Below are positions 17,468-27,089 of a stretch of DNA of 64,000 bases, piece by piece; the first letter of the stretch is position 1, and every line of letters begins with the position of its first letter. A model generated the notes under the pieces. It was not told where the DNA came from. It saw nothing but the letters and a program-made list of their open reading frames with translations, and searched no databases. The DNA is from Komagataella phaffii GS115. Its lineage: Eukaryota > Ascomycota > Pichiomycetes > Pichiales > Pichiaceae. A program made the position numbers and the translations under genes. The DNA lies in assembly GCF_000027005.1 (NCBI RefSeq), contig NC_012965.1, positions 917,001 through 981,000 of the forward strand, written 5' to 3'.

Positions 17468-20086
17468 TTATGTCCCAACTTTGGTCATTGTGACCCAGTT
17501 TGTATCTGTAAATTTCTGCCTGTGCTTTTCCCATACAGCGTGAATTAGTTGCTTGCCTATCCATCTCTCATTCGTCTTGAAGTTTTTCATTAGAGCAACT
17601 GCTCTAGCTTGATCTGCTTCAAGCGTAGCTCCACAGGCGCAGACAAAGAATGGCCAGAATGGCACATGGACAGTGAAATCTTTGACCACATTTGAACTAA
17701 CAGAAAGAGAGACCAAAGCCTCCAAGTGCGTTAGTGATTCTTGCACCAAGGAAGATAAGTCGGACGCTTTGAAATCCTGCACAAAAATATAAAAGTAGAT
17801 GAGAATTGAATTGTAATAACTCATGGACATGTGAAATAGAATCCGATGAAATGTACTGAGAAATGAAATGGAGATAGTATCACTGGATTCATAGAGAATC
17901 CACGGTAACGTCCAACTCTTTAATTCGGTTTCTAGATCACTTGCAACCTTTGAGAAATTTCTAGGGTGTTTCAAGTTTCTTCTCTTGAAGAAACTATGAT
18001 GGTTTGTTAGAGTGACTGTTTTCTTGAAAAGTTGGAAAAGCGTTTCTGGCATTCCATAGGTTAGCTCCAAAGTGGAAACTATAGATTCATCCCTGTATTT
18101 GTAAACAGATTCGTTGTACGGGTAGGGGATATGAATCAACGATTCCTTTATGGTGGGTGAATTAGCAACTCGTGAATTTTCATTGTCTTTGGTATAGTAA
18201 CGGTTTTCCGACCCTGTTTGATTGTGATTGGACTCCTCTTCCGAGTCAGAATAGCCTTTAGCAAAGTTGAACCTAGCTGGAAAACTCTTGCTAAGGAAAC
18301 TTTTGTTTTGTTTTTCAGAAACAGAAACTTCCTCTTGTAAAAAGTCTATATTAAAGAAGGCATCTGGGTTAAAAGAGTCATTCAGCGTGGCCGCACTGAT
18401 CTTATTATAATTTTCATCGAGCATGTCTTCGAAGTTTTTATCTTTGACTTCGTAATTAAATAGGTCAATGTTTGTAGTGGAGAAGAAGAAGATTTGCATA
18501 AACTTGTAATACATAATAATCAACTTCAAGTTGATATTCTTTTCCAGCATGTCAGCATTCTCATAAAATGAAGGTTTATAGTTGTTCAGATAATCCACCA
18601 ACTGATCAAGGATGTCAAACAGAGTGGTGAAATTGTCTATTATTCCAAAAAGCTCATCAATCTTAATGAAAAATACAAGAACCACAATCAATTCTTTTAT
18701 CAAGTCATTAGTGATCAGGTAATTCACAAGTTTACCGTTTTTGATTTGTAGTTTTCTTTTAGCATCCTTGAATGGTACCCCAGAGGGTACCAGTAAGCAT
18801 TTTATAAGGTTGGAAAGTTCAAGGATTATAAATCTTCTTAAAACGATAGCAATTTCCAGGTAATCAGAACCGTAAAAATTTTGTTCGAATAGACTTTTTC
18901 GGTAGAGTAAGAAAGCACTTATATTCAAAGCACTCAATACCATTATTCTCATCATCCTCTTGTGAAACATTTCAGATGAAATAATTCTTCCAAATTCATG
19001 CTCAATGTCTGCAGTTAAGATCGACATTTGTCCTATAGCTCGGTACAGCACAGGGAGAATGACAGAGTCCATAACATTTCCTCTGAAAGTTAGAAGCATC
19101 ATGAAATGTTTTTCTGACTGGAAATTGGTAATTAATTTTTGAAACATTTGAGTAGATAGAAGCCAAGGAAAAGAATACTCTCTGATCGATGAGATATGAG
19201 AATGTGAAAGGTTTTCGAAGAGCTTGTATGTTTTGTCTAAATTATTCAGCTCTTGGTTTCGTGATAAGGACATCTCTAAGATGCTATGGTTAGCCTCAGA
19301 GTTGTAGTAGTTTGGAAATAGACAATCAAGAACTTCTTGTTCATCCCGAGGATTGGAGTTAATGTCTCCCTTGATTCCTTTGAAAGTCACTAACGCAGAA
19401 GGCTTCAGCTGCTCGTGGATAACAATTCTATCTCGCTCTGGGAAAGTAGAGGCAGGGGCAGAGTGATGAAGTTCAAGTTCATCTTCCAAGGTGGTATTCA
19501 GAGCATGCGTGAAGGCGTCTTGATGCACAAAGTTTGAATCGAATGCTTCTAATACGAAATCCCTATTCTGATTAATCACATCAACTACATCCATGGTCAT
19601 GTATGGCACGAGATTAGTGGAACTTAAACTTCTGATGCTGAATAGATCCTTTGAACTATCATTAGGTATGCTTGTGTTTGTCTCTGTCTTTACCTTGTGA
19701 TCTGTTGACGCCTGGAACACCATAAAAGGGCCTCTTTTGTTAGGCGAGTTTCCATAGACAGGTAGTTGTTCCAACTCATCGAGCACCAAGTCCAAATCTT
19801 TGTCGTTCTTATAAGTTGAATCACTTGTGAACCTTACCAGAGATATGTTTCTTCGTTGTATAGAGTCATCTTCTTTGTCCAAAACATAGTTAGATAATGG
19901 AACAAGAGTGCCATGTTTTCCAACTGTATAGGGAGTTGACCAGCTGAGCTTGATATTGTAGCCCAAGCAATTCAGATTGGATTTCTGGCATCGCTGGCAA
20001 GACGGTCTACCGTTGTCACACTTAACCTTTCTGCTTCGGCACGTCCAACACCCATAAAATGACCTCTTTTTCTTAGTTGGGACCAT
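17468..20086 (-). CDS. ARG81: Zn2Cys6 transcription factor, Arg81-like
   Basis: From the ATG at 20086 (872 aa), a zinc cluster sits at the extreme N-terminus: C13-x2-C16-x6-C23-x6-C30-x2-C33-x6-C40, in the context FYGCWTCRSRKVKCD and followed by LGYNIKLSW. This aromatic GCWTCR plus GYxIKL linker is what I recall of S. cerevisiae Arg81 (880 aa), the arginine-sensing subunit of the ArgR-Mcm1 complex that represses biosynthetic and activates catabolic arginine genes. The long helical remainder is a fungal regulatory domain; a Ser/Asn-rich loop lies near 620-660. An upstream in-frame ATG at 20152 would add 22 mostly hydrophobic residues. Its 3' end is 80 bases from that of the convergent permease. 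Confidence 0.7.
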   Translation of the reverse strand: MVPTKKKRSFYGCWTCRSRKVKCDNGRPSCQRCQKSNLNCLGYNIKLSWSTPYTVGKHGTLVPLSNYVLDKEDDSIQRRNISLVRFTSDSTYKNDKDLDLVLDELEQLPVYGNSPNKRGPFMVFQASTDHKVKTETNTSIPNDSSKDLFSIRSLSSTNLVPYMTMDVVDVINQNRDFVLEAFDSNFVHQDAFTHALNTTLEDELELHHSAPASTFPERDRIVIHEQLKPSALVTFKGIKGDINSNPRDEQEVLDCLFPNYYNSEANHSILEMSLSRNQELNNLDKTYKLFENLSHSHISSIREYSFPWLLSTQMFQKLITNFQSEKHFMMLLTFRGNVMDSVILPVLYRAIGQMSILTADIEHEFGRIISSEMFHKRMMRIMVLSALNISAFLLYRKSLFEQNFYGSDYLEIAIVLRRFIILELSNLIKCLLVPSGVPFKDAKRKLQIKNGKLVNYLITNDLIKELIVVLVFFIKIDELFGIIDNFTTLFDILDQLVDYLNNYKPSFYENADMLEKNINLKLIIMYYKFMQIFFFSTTNIDLFNYEVKDKNFEDMLDENYNKISAATLNDSFNPDAFFNIDFLQEEVSVSEKQNKSFLSKSFPARFNFAKGYSDSEEESNHNQTGSENRYYTKDNENSRVANSPTIKESLIHIPYPYNESVYKYRDESIVSTLELTYGMPETLFQLFKKTVTLTNHHSFFKRRNLKHPRNFSKVASDLETELKSWTLPWILYESSDTISISFLSTFHRILFHMSMSYYNSILIYFYIFVQDFKASDLSSLVQESLTHLEALVSLSVSSNVVKDFTVHVPFWPFFVCACGATLEADQARAVALMKNFKTNERWIGKQLIHAVWEKHRQKFTDTNWVTMTKVGT

Positions 20087-20550
20087 GTCTATAGACTCAT
20101 TGATAACTATGGAGAAGAGGAGGGTTTTATGTAAGGTCGCTAAGACTTGCATTTTAACTCAATCTCACCGAGTGAGAATCGAAGAAAAAAAAACATTAGG
20201 AAGGGCGAAGAGAACAGAATAGGATGAGATAGTGAAAAAAATTTCAAACTACTGATTGCACAGGGAAGGAGGTAAGTTAGAAAGCTAATAAAAGTTCATT
20301 GCAGGTGATGGATGTGAACTGAGTGAAATATTATGTCCGTTGCAGAACCATGCCAAGCTGTGAAAATTATAACTCGAGAGAACTAGCAATCAAGAAAGAG
20401 TATACACAGGAAGTAAAATACCAAAATGGGTTAGCAGTATACTTTAATGGTAGATCTCTGGGATGGATCAATTACCTCAAGGAAGGCAGAAACAGCTCCC
20501 AGTAAAATTGTATAACAAAAGCTCAATGGTTTAATTTTTGGTTATCTACA
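20087..20550. other. Intergenic region between Arg81-like gene and tRNA-Glu
   Basis: About 460 bases with A-rich runs (near 20184-20194) next to the Arg81-like start. A 60-codon open frame at 20323-20505 has no ATG at its first codon and no family resemblance. I see no RNA gene or mobile-element end here. Confidence 0.5.
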
Positions 20551-20622
20551 TCCGATGTAGTGTAACGGCTAGCACGGTCCGCTTTCACCGGGCAGACCCG
20601 GGTTCGACTCCCGGCATCGGAG
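20551..20622 (+). tRNA. tRNA-Glu (anticodon UUC)
   Basis: A 72-base cloverleaf: acceptor TCCGATG pairs with CATCGGA plus discriminator G; the D arm holds TAGTGTAACGGCTA (A box); the anticodon loop CTTTCAC gives UUC; the T arm GGGTTCGACTCCC is the B box. It matches eukaryotic tRNA-Glu closely, has no intron, and CCA is not encoded. A T5 run at 20627-20631 directly after it is the expected RNA polymerase III terminator. Confidence 0.96.
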
Positions 20623-20626
20623 GTTC

Positions 20627-20631
20627 TTTTT
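20627..20631 (+). terminator. RNA polymerase III terminator of tRNA-Glu
   Basis: Five consecutive T residues begin four bases after the tRNA 3' end, the usual Pol III stop signal. Confidence 0.8.
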
Positions 20632-23341
20632 ATCTTATTGACATTTCATCTTTTATCCAATCACACTCTCCCCTTTATCCTTAGATTCAACAGGGTATTT
20701 CTAGTTCTAGCAAAACAAGCACAAGTTATTCAAACTACAAAAATGTTACGGTGTTCAGTACATTAGCTGAAATTATTGTGAAATGGGTAGGCCACATCAT
20801 TCGGTGATTTTGGTCAATAGGCTAACACTTCAACCGAAAAAGCCCAGTCCAGACTTTGTTTCATCTCAAAAAGATGCTTCATGGTCAATGTTGTCTGCAA
20901 TAAATGAGTTAACCTCGGATACGGGCCAAATGAGAGTTAGTTCAACATGCATGGAAAGATCCCTTGCCTCGAAACAATAAGATTAAATACCAGTCGCCAG
21001 CACGCACTCTTGGTACAGGTTCCGTTGGATTGGAGAGTAGTTTTACAATAGGCTACCGACTGGTCATGGCAGGCGTCTCTTAGCTGGCTTACGGACATAA
21101 ACCTGATTCTAGATCCAGGTATATTTGAAATGCATTGAAAGCACGTGATGCATGCAAGGAAGTGTTTCATGCATAAGATTCATTTAAATTATTTCCTGAA
21201 CCATGATTGCAAAAAGAAAATCCCACAACAATTGTGCCACAATAATGGTTTCATATTGCCATCAAGTCAGAAAGCCAGAAATGCCAACCATCCTGTAAAG
21301 ATTCTTACGAACTGAAATTGCATGCATGGATCAGCAGTTGGTTTATGGATTGGCAGTGTGTAACCCTTCATCTTGCATTAACTTCATCAAGAATCAGGCC
21401 GCCAAGAAATTACTCCCAGCGCAAAGTCGTATCTATAGATTTCAACGATCTAATAGGGTGAAATATACGGAATTACGTACTGCAATGAAATGAGAAAACT
21501 ATTTCCTTTTGCATTTGAAAGGATCTTCACCGATCAAGAACACTGAATCAAAACTGAATCATGGCGAGCTGAGTGCATTCCAAGATTTAACTTGGTGCGC
21601 TAAATTTGCTGCGTCGCCTTTGTCCCTCTAGACTGAGGGATCCACCATTGATCGACAAGGATCGCCCATTGAATGTGAATGCAATTATGGAACCAAAGTC
21701 CCGAAATTAAGTCGTGCGGAATAATGTCTTCCTCACATTCGGAGTAAGGGTAAAATTTGAGTACTAGCACCCCCTTCAAGAAGTTTTCGTAATAACTAAT
21801 TAAAGCTATGCATTAGCTAGAATTTCACCAACTTCATGCCAAAATGGGATCGACAACGATGCGGTCTTTTTTTTTTCTTGCACCCAACCTCAAAAAGCAG
21901 TTCGAGATTTTCATTTTCATTCCACATAGATCAGAAACCTGAGACACGCGACTCGGAACTCATCTTCCATGCTGCTACGTTCGACACAAAAGACACTGGT
22001 CAGTTTCCTGACCAGTCACGATGCCGTAAATGACACGAAAGCAGGAATGCAACGTATGTAAATAATAAACGTGTTTTGCCAGATGTGAACAACTAGGTTG
22101 TCTCCGCAAGTTCAAGCCTAGGTCATTCGACGCCAAGCTCACCACTGGTGTTTGTCTTGCCCTGAAGCAAATTACCCAAAGTCGGAAAAAACGTCCAGCT
22201 TGCGGAATGCTTCGTTTACTCAGCGTCCACACTTCAGGTTTAGTCCTAGAAGGATACCCTAGAGTGGAATGCGCCCCGCCACAACTAGCGAAAAGGGCTG
22301 TGCGCCACACCAAAGAGGAAAACTCCGGCCAAGTCACATGTCTAAAAAAAGTTTGAAATGCTGAAGCGGAAAACGTAAGTCAGTTGCGCTTTCATGCACA
22401 GCAGTTCAACTGAACACTTGGTGTCTTGGGCAAAGCTATTTTGGTTGTTATTTAGCATGTGTTTGTCAATCGCTTGAGAAGAATGACTGAACGGATGTTA
22501 CCGCATTTTATTTTTTCTCCTATCAAGGATGATTTCTTTTTTGTTTGCACAGATTTTTCTCGGAAATCGTTTCCGTCATACATAAGACATGTTACTTCTG
22601 TAGGCATAACTTGTGGTCATGAGTTGATTTATTAAAAAAGCGTGAGTAATTTCACAGAGATAAGTAAGACCACGTAGTGAAGAAGTATCTGGGCGCCAGT
22701 AATATGTATCATCTGATAGCAGTGGACATTGCATTAGTCGCCGTTGAAACGCGGCGAAGAGAATTGTATAGGGGTTGAAACTTTTTCTTGTTTATCTGGA
22801 GGCATCCACGGAGAATGCCGTTTTCAGAAAAAAGGCGCTTTGCATTCTGTCCCTGAAAGTCTTCTCGGAGCTGATATTGCACAATATTCAAAGTACTCTC
22901 ACTCAATACCTGAGTTGATTATTTGAATGAGCCGATCGTGTAATAAAGCTACCCGTAAGGCTATCTATCCTGCTACGAGTTTGGTTAAGAAGTCAAAGTA
23001 TACATTGCCTATCTCTGCATTATCCCAATAGCCAATAGTGCATTTAATTGCATTTTGGTCGCATGGAAGCAGACGCGACAGGAACATGAGGGAACGAAAA
23101 AAGAAACGTATTAGGGTGCGGTTTAGTCACTATTGTGATGAAGGCCCACGGTGATAAAAGCACCTTGACCTGTTGATTTTCAAATTTTAGCTCCCCACCT
23201 GTAGACACTTAAAACGGGTATGCTGTTATAGGCCAAGCATAACCTTAGAAACAAAAGCATATAGTCTCTAGCCTCAGAGACAACCTTTATTGGATTATTA
23301 ATAAAAATAGAAACATTCACTTTCACCTCACAAATCATAAT
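20632..23341. promoter_or_regulatory. 2.7 kb gene-free region upstream of a zinc-cluster regulator
   Basis: No open frame here exceeds about 120 codons and none resembles a protein. Features seen: a CACGTG at 21143-21148, several GCATGCATG-like words (near 20946, 21150, 21321), CCAAT-like words near 23026-23035, a perfect 9-base hairpin at 21995-22016, and a GC-rich CGCCG/CGGCG pair at 22739-22756. The region could be a long promoter for the gene at 23342, hold an unrecognised non-coding transcript, or contain a replication origin; sequence alone does not decide. I see no transposon ends or long inverted repeats by eye. Confidence 0.45.
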
Positions 23342-25600
23342 ATGGCTCACGAAAAAGCTGGCAAAGAGGAAAAACACTCAAGTACACAAAAGAATACCGA
23401 TCTGAACTTGTATGAGCAATCACAGCAGCCATCGCAGCCACAGCAACCATTCATTCGCCATCAATCCATCCCTAACTTTTCACAACTCCAGTATCCTCAG
23501 CAGTGGCAATATCAAACGTACCAACCGTCCCCAGCATTTAATCCGGGCCATGGCCAGCCAACTCATATGTATGAATCAAGCAGCAGCCATCAAAGTTCTC
23601 AGTTAGAGAATCTACCTGGCGGTGCAATCGGTGGCAGACCTCAGATTACTCCTCTGCCTCCTCATTCCCTACCTTTACAACAACAACACCCACAGCCAAT
23701 TGTTCCAGGGCAAGCCTTTGGGGTCCCTATGTATCAGCAGTTTCCTCAGAATTATGTCACCCAGGACACTTTACAGCCGAAGTCATCTCTATCGCTGATG
23801 GTGAACCCTCCCGCAGCAACCAAGTCGAAACAAGATCCTAGGGCCAAAGTCGCCTGCATCAGATGTAAGAAAAGAAAAACAAAGTGTACAGGGGGAAATC
23901 CTTGCAAGTTGTGCTCTATTAGTAAAGTCAAATGTGTTTACCAAACTCCGGGTAAAAGGATTTCCATTCTTGAAAGTCATTTTAGAAGTTTGCAAGATCG
24001 CATCAAATTCTTGGAAAATGAACTCCACATTGCCAAGGATCAAAGATCAGATCCTTCCAGATTTAAAGCCATCGACCGTGCGCTTGATTCTTTTACCAAC
24101 GAGAGACTTTATTCCATGATAGGCAGTCTACACTTCATGTTTAAAGAGTTTGTTCTGAGCACAGATATCAGTACTTTATTTGAGGCTGTCGACAACAATG
24201 TGAACGCGTTTCAACCAAATGAAGGTACCGAAGAAAAAAAAGATAATGAACTGTTTTTTAAATCCGTACTGTTGTGTATCGTGGCAATATCTCTGATTAG
24301 GGATGCAAAACTCTCACAGCACGTTTCAAATTCAACTATTATCAACCTCTCACATGAAGTAGTGTATGAAAACCCAGAGAAACTGCCCGGATTTGTCTAC
24401 ATTCGGGATGCACTCTCCATAGTTCCTCTTATGTGCATTTCTTCAGAGCAGTCTCAAGTGGTGGAGTTGCTGACTTTGATCTCCTATTACTTCTTATGCT
24501 CTGGTCACAATGAAATTGCCTACAAATACAGCGCATTAGGTGATAAAATCTGCACTGTTGCAAAATTGTACATCAATAAAGATGCCAATCAATATCGCCG
24601 TAAAGTGTTCTGGAATTGCTATTCTTTCACAAGATTGTTGACTATCACTCACTTGTATGAATTGAAACCAAATTTAACTCAAAGTTTTAGGTTCAGTGAG
24701 ATTGATATCCCGCAACCGATGTTGAGCAATTCTAATTCTTTGGAAGTCAGCTCATCTACCATCAGCACCATGTTTCGACATCGAGCGGATTTGGCTAACA
24801 TCAGTGAACAATTGATCAATCTTTTCAGTAGAAACCCTCCACAGCTTTCAACGTCCTCCAAAGAATGGATGTTGAATGGGTATGTGCGGGAGTTCATCTT
24901 CGAAGCCCTCCTGGAACAAGTTCCATTCTTACTGGACTGGACTCAGGACTTTCAAATCACGAGCTTCCCTGCATTTGCGACTACAGGGCAACACTATTGT
25001 GTTATGATACTAGTTCACTTCTTTGGGCCTCTGCTTATTTTTGGTGTTGGTTCACTCATCAAAAAAAGTGTGTGGCCCAACATCGAAAGCATACTAATAT
25101 TGAGTCTCAGACTTTACCCCGTCTTGCAGGATGACTCCTCTTCCATGCTTAGATGTCATGATTTTTTCAAGTTTATGATTGTCATTATCGTGAGGACATT
25201 GCAACTGCATCAATATGGATACATAAATCTTCAGAAACAACTTCACCTAGAGAACTACTTGCTCATAAATCTCAATCAATTGAGGGAGTACGACGCAAGC
25301 AGTTTCGCCAAAACATTAGACCAACTGAACCTGTTCAGCAGCAGGCAAAAACTCTCCTTTGTAGATCGCTTGCCCAAGCCTAAGAACAAGAAGTATCCAC
25401 TGAGAATGGATTATATGGACCCGAGCTCCATGGAGAATTCCATTGAAAGTCTTTTTGTCGGAGACAAAGATCAGTGTCTTTACAAGCTAAGGCAGAGCAA
25501 GCCAGAGTTCCTCTCCTGCTATACGAATGAATGGTTCGATACTGATAGAATTTGGGCCCACCTTGTCACAGAGGAACAACTAACACCCCACCAGAGCTAG
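23342..25600 (+). CDS. Zn2Cys6 transcription factor with Gln/Pro-rich N-terminus
   Basis: The 752-residue protein begins with a Gln, Pro and Ser rich, probably disordered activation-type region (about 20-160). The zinc cluster is C172-x2-C175-x6-C182-x5-C188-x2-C191-x6-C198 in ACIRCKKRKTKC. A leucine-patterned coiled coil (about 207-235, HFRSLQDRIKFLENELHI) should mediate dimerisation, and a helical fungal regulatory domain fills the rest. It is a nuclear DNA-binding regulator by family. I do not recognise the orthologue; the zinc cluster sits deeper than in most Gal4-type factors. Its upstream gene-free space is 2.7 kb, far more than any neighbour has, which suggests complex regulation. Confidence 0.85.
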   Translation: MAHEKAGKEEKHSSTQKNTDLNLYEQSQQPSQPQQPFIRHQSIPNFSQLQYPQQWQYQTYQPSPAFNPGHGQPTHMYESSSSHQSSQLENLPGGAIGGRPQITPLPPHSLPLQQQHPQPIVPGQAFGVPMYQQFPQNYVTQDTLQPKSSLSLMVNPPAATKSKQDPRAKVACIRCKKRKTKCTGGNPCKLCSISKVKCVYQTPGKRISILESHFRSLQDRIKFLENELHIAKDQRSDPSRFKAIDRALDSFTNERLYSMIGSLHFMFKEFVLSTDISTLFEAVDNNVNAFQPNEGTEEKKDNELFFKSVLLCIVAISLIRDAKLSQHVSNSTIINLSHEVVYENPEKLPGFVYIRDALSIVPLMCISSEQSQVVELLTLISYYFLCSGHNEIAYKYSALGDKICTVAKLYINKDANQYRRKVFWNCYSFTRLLTITHLYELKPNLTQSFRFSEIDIPQPMLSNSNSLEVSSSTISTMFRHRADLANISEQLINLFSRNPPQLSTSSKEWMLNGYVREFIFEALLEQVPFLLDWTQDFQITSFPAFATTGQHYCVMILVHFFGPLLIFGVGSLIKKSVWPNIESILILSLRLYPVLQDDSSSMLRCHDFFKFMIVIIVRTLQLHQYGYINLQKQLHLENYLLINLNQLREYDASSFAKTLDQLNLFSSRQKLSFVDRLPKPKNKKYPLRMDYMDPSSMENSIESLFVGDKDQCLYKLRQSKPEFLSCYTNEWFDTDRIWAHLVTEEQLTPHQS

Positions 25601-25871
25601 CTTAAAGTGCGAAAAAAGTGGAGGACACCAAAATAGACAGAAGAAAAGGGGCAAGAACTACGAACTGCAAAAAAGTTGACGAGTAAGTGGAATCGTTGAT
25701 CCACAATATTCAATTTGGCATTATGAATTTGCTAATATTAATTAATGTAACATGTAGTATCATGATATAGTTATGAAAAACAATCCTGTTCAGGCCTAGC
25801 CTTTCAAACTCCTGCAAACCTTCTCATCTTCGCGCGATCGGATGACAGATTACCACTGACATGCGGTTATT

Positions 25872-26639
25872 TCAAAGGAACTGGTTCTGATTGTAGTAGT
25901 CTGCTAAGTCACTCATACTGGGGGGTTGCGACTTCGGAGAGACGGCGACGAAATCTGCGTCATCCAAATACTCAGAGTCCCCTGGTGAATGATGGCAGCT
26001 GCTGGGGATGTCCAATGGGGTAGTGGTCCCTGATACCACATGAAATTGTTCAACATCTTCCATGATGTCGTCCTCCTCGTTCGGATCTTGTCCATCAAGG
26101 GACGAAACAACTGAATGCTGTCTTGAGATGGTGGTCATCTTGTGTAACCAAATAGAATCCAGTTTGTTGTTTGAAGCCGTAAACTGAAGAACACTCTCTG
26201 AGCGACCTTTGTTAAACGATGGTCGTTTAGATGAATTACTAGAGTTATCTGAGTTTAGCACCATGATACTCTGAGCAGATTTGGATTGTTTTAAAGGGAT
26301 GTTCAACTTGAAGTCCCCAAACAATTCTCGTGACTGTTTTCGCCTAAAGTCTCTTATCGCAGGAGACTCAGTACCACTGCCACTACTCCCAGAACTCTGT
26401 GAACCCCAACTGGAACTTTTCTTTGCGACAATTGGTGAAGGAGACCAAGACATGACGGTTGCCTGCTTCTCCTTTTCCTCTCTTGCCTTTTCCTCTTGTT
26501 TCAGTTTGTTGGATTTTAGCTTTTCCCTGATGTCATTCAGAGCCTGTTCTCTCGTTTTCTCTACCTTCTCTACCTTCTCGATCTGGTCAAGGTTAGAGAT
26601 AAAAATAGGTTTTATCACCGGCTTTTTAGTTAGAGCCAT
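25872..26639 (-). CDS. Unrecognised Ser/Lys-rich protein (255 aa)
   Basis: I do not recognise this gene. From the ATG at 26639 it begins MALTKKPVIKPIFISNL, followed by a charged, probably helical segment (about 20-60, with EKVEKVEKT and KQEEKAREEKEKQ) and then Ser-rich disordered sequence. Short conserved-looking islands are WSPSPIVAKK near 65, RDFRRKQSRELFGDF near 100, and RSESVLQF near 145. RKQS, KQSKS and GRSES are possible phosphorylation or 14-3-3 sites. The C-terminus is acidic with SMSDLADYYNQNQFL. The frame extends to 26663 only through a TTG codon. A TATATATA at 26701-26708 lies about 60 bases upstream of the ATG. Confidence 0.7.
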   Translation of the reverse strand: MALTKKPVIKPIFISNLDQIEKVEKVEKTREQALNDIREKLKSNKLKQEEKAREEKEKQATVMSWSPSPIVAKKSSSWGSQSSGSSGSGTESPAIRDFRRKQSRELFGDFKLNIPLKQSKSAQSIMVLNSDNSSNSSKRPSFNKGRSESVLQFTASNNKLDSIWLHKMTTISRQHSVVSSLDGQDPNEEDDIMEDVEQFHVVSGTTTPLDIPSSCHHSPGDSEYLDDADFVAVSPKSQPPSMSDLADYYNQNQFL

Positions 26640-27089
26640 TTTGTCATTTGCCTTCTTTGTCAAAGAACTTGCTTAAACAAAAGAGGGATCCGTTGTGAGA
26701 TATATATAGATATCTAGAGCCCCGAAGATGTACCTAAAAGGAAAAAAAAAAAGTTCACTTGCTTGTTTCTTTTAAAGTCTCCTCCCCACTTGAAGTTTCC
26801 GCGTTTGTCCGATCCTCCGATTCCTGTCACCTGCAAGCCGCGAAGCGGCGATGGGATGGAAAGAGGTTGTGCGAAGGCGGCCTACCAGATGGCAAATGGA
26901 GTGACAATCTGTATCGAGAAACGTTGTGCGACTGCGCGCCCGACAAAAATATGCCTTCTAACATCCAGACCTCCTTCCTTCCCTCTGGTCCCACTATCCG
27001 CCTCACTGACTTCTAAGATTCAAGGCTCTACTCATGAATATATCCCCTTAAAGGATCTTACACCTCATCCGAAACAGCAACCGTATATT
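26640..27089. promoter_or_regulatory. Divergent promoter, small Ser-rich gene / phosphate transporter
   Basis: TATATATA at 26701-26708 and an A-run near 26742-26754 suit a yeast promoter. The right part (26800-26960) is unusually GC-rich for an intergenic region and includes a short inverted repeat GCCGC-GAA-GCGGC at 26837-26849. The stretch from the ATG at 26856 to 27090 is open in the transporter frame, so an N-terminal extension of 78 residues is possible. Confidence 0.45.

Noticed and set aside
20323..20505. 60-codon frame before the tRNA gene
   Set aside because: It does not begin with ATG, has no recognisable content, and lies in AT-rich intergenic sequence.
20551..20622. Retrotransposon LTR next to the tRNA gene
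   Set aside because: I looked for TG...CA ends and target-site duplications within about 500 bases on both sides and saw none.
20632..23341. Centromere
   Set aside because: Komagataella centromeres, as I recall them, are several kilobases of long inverted repeats. This gap is only 2.7 kb and I see no long inverted repeat.
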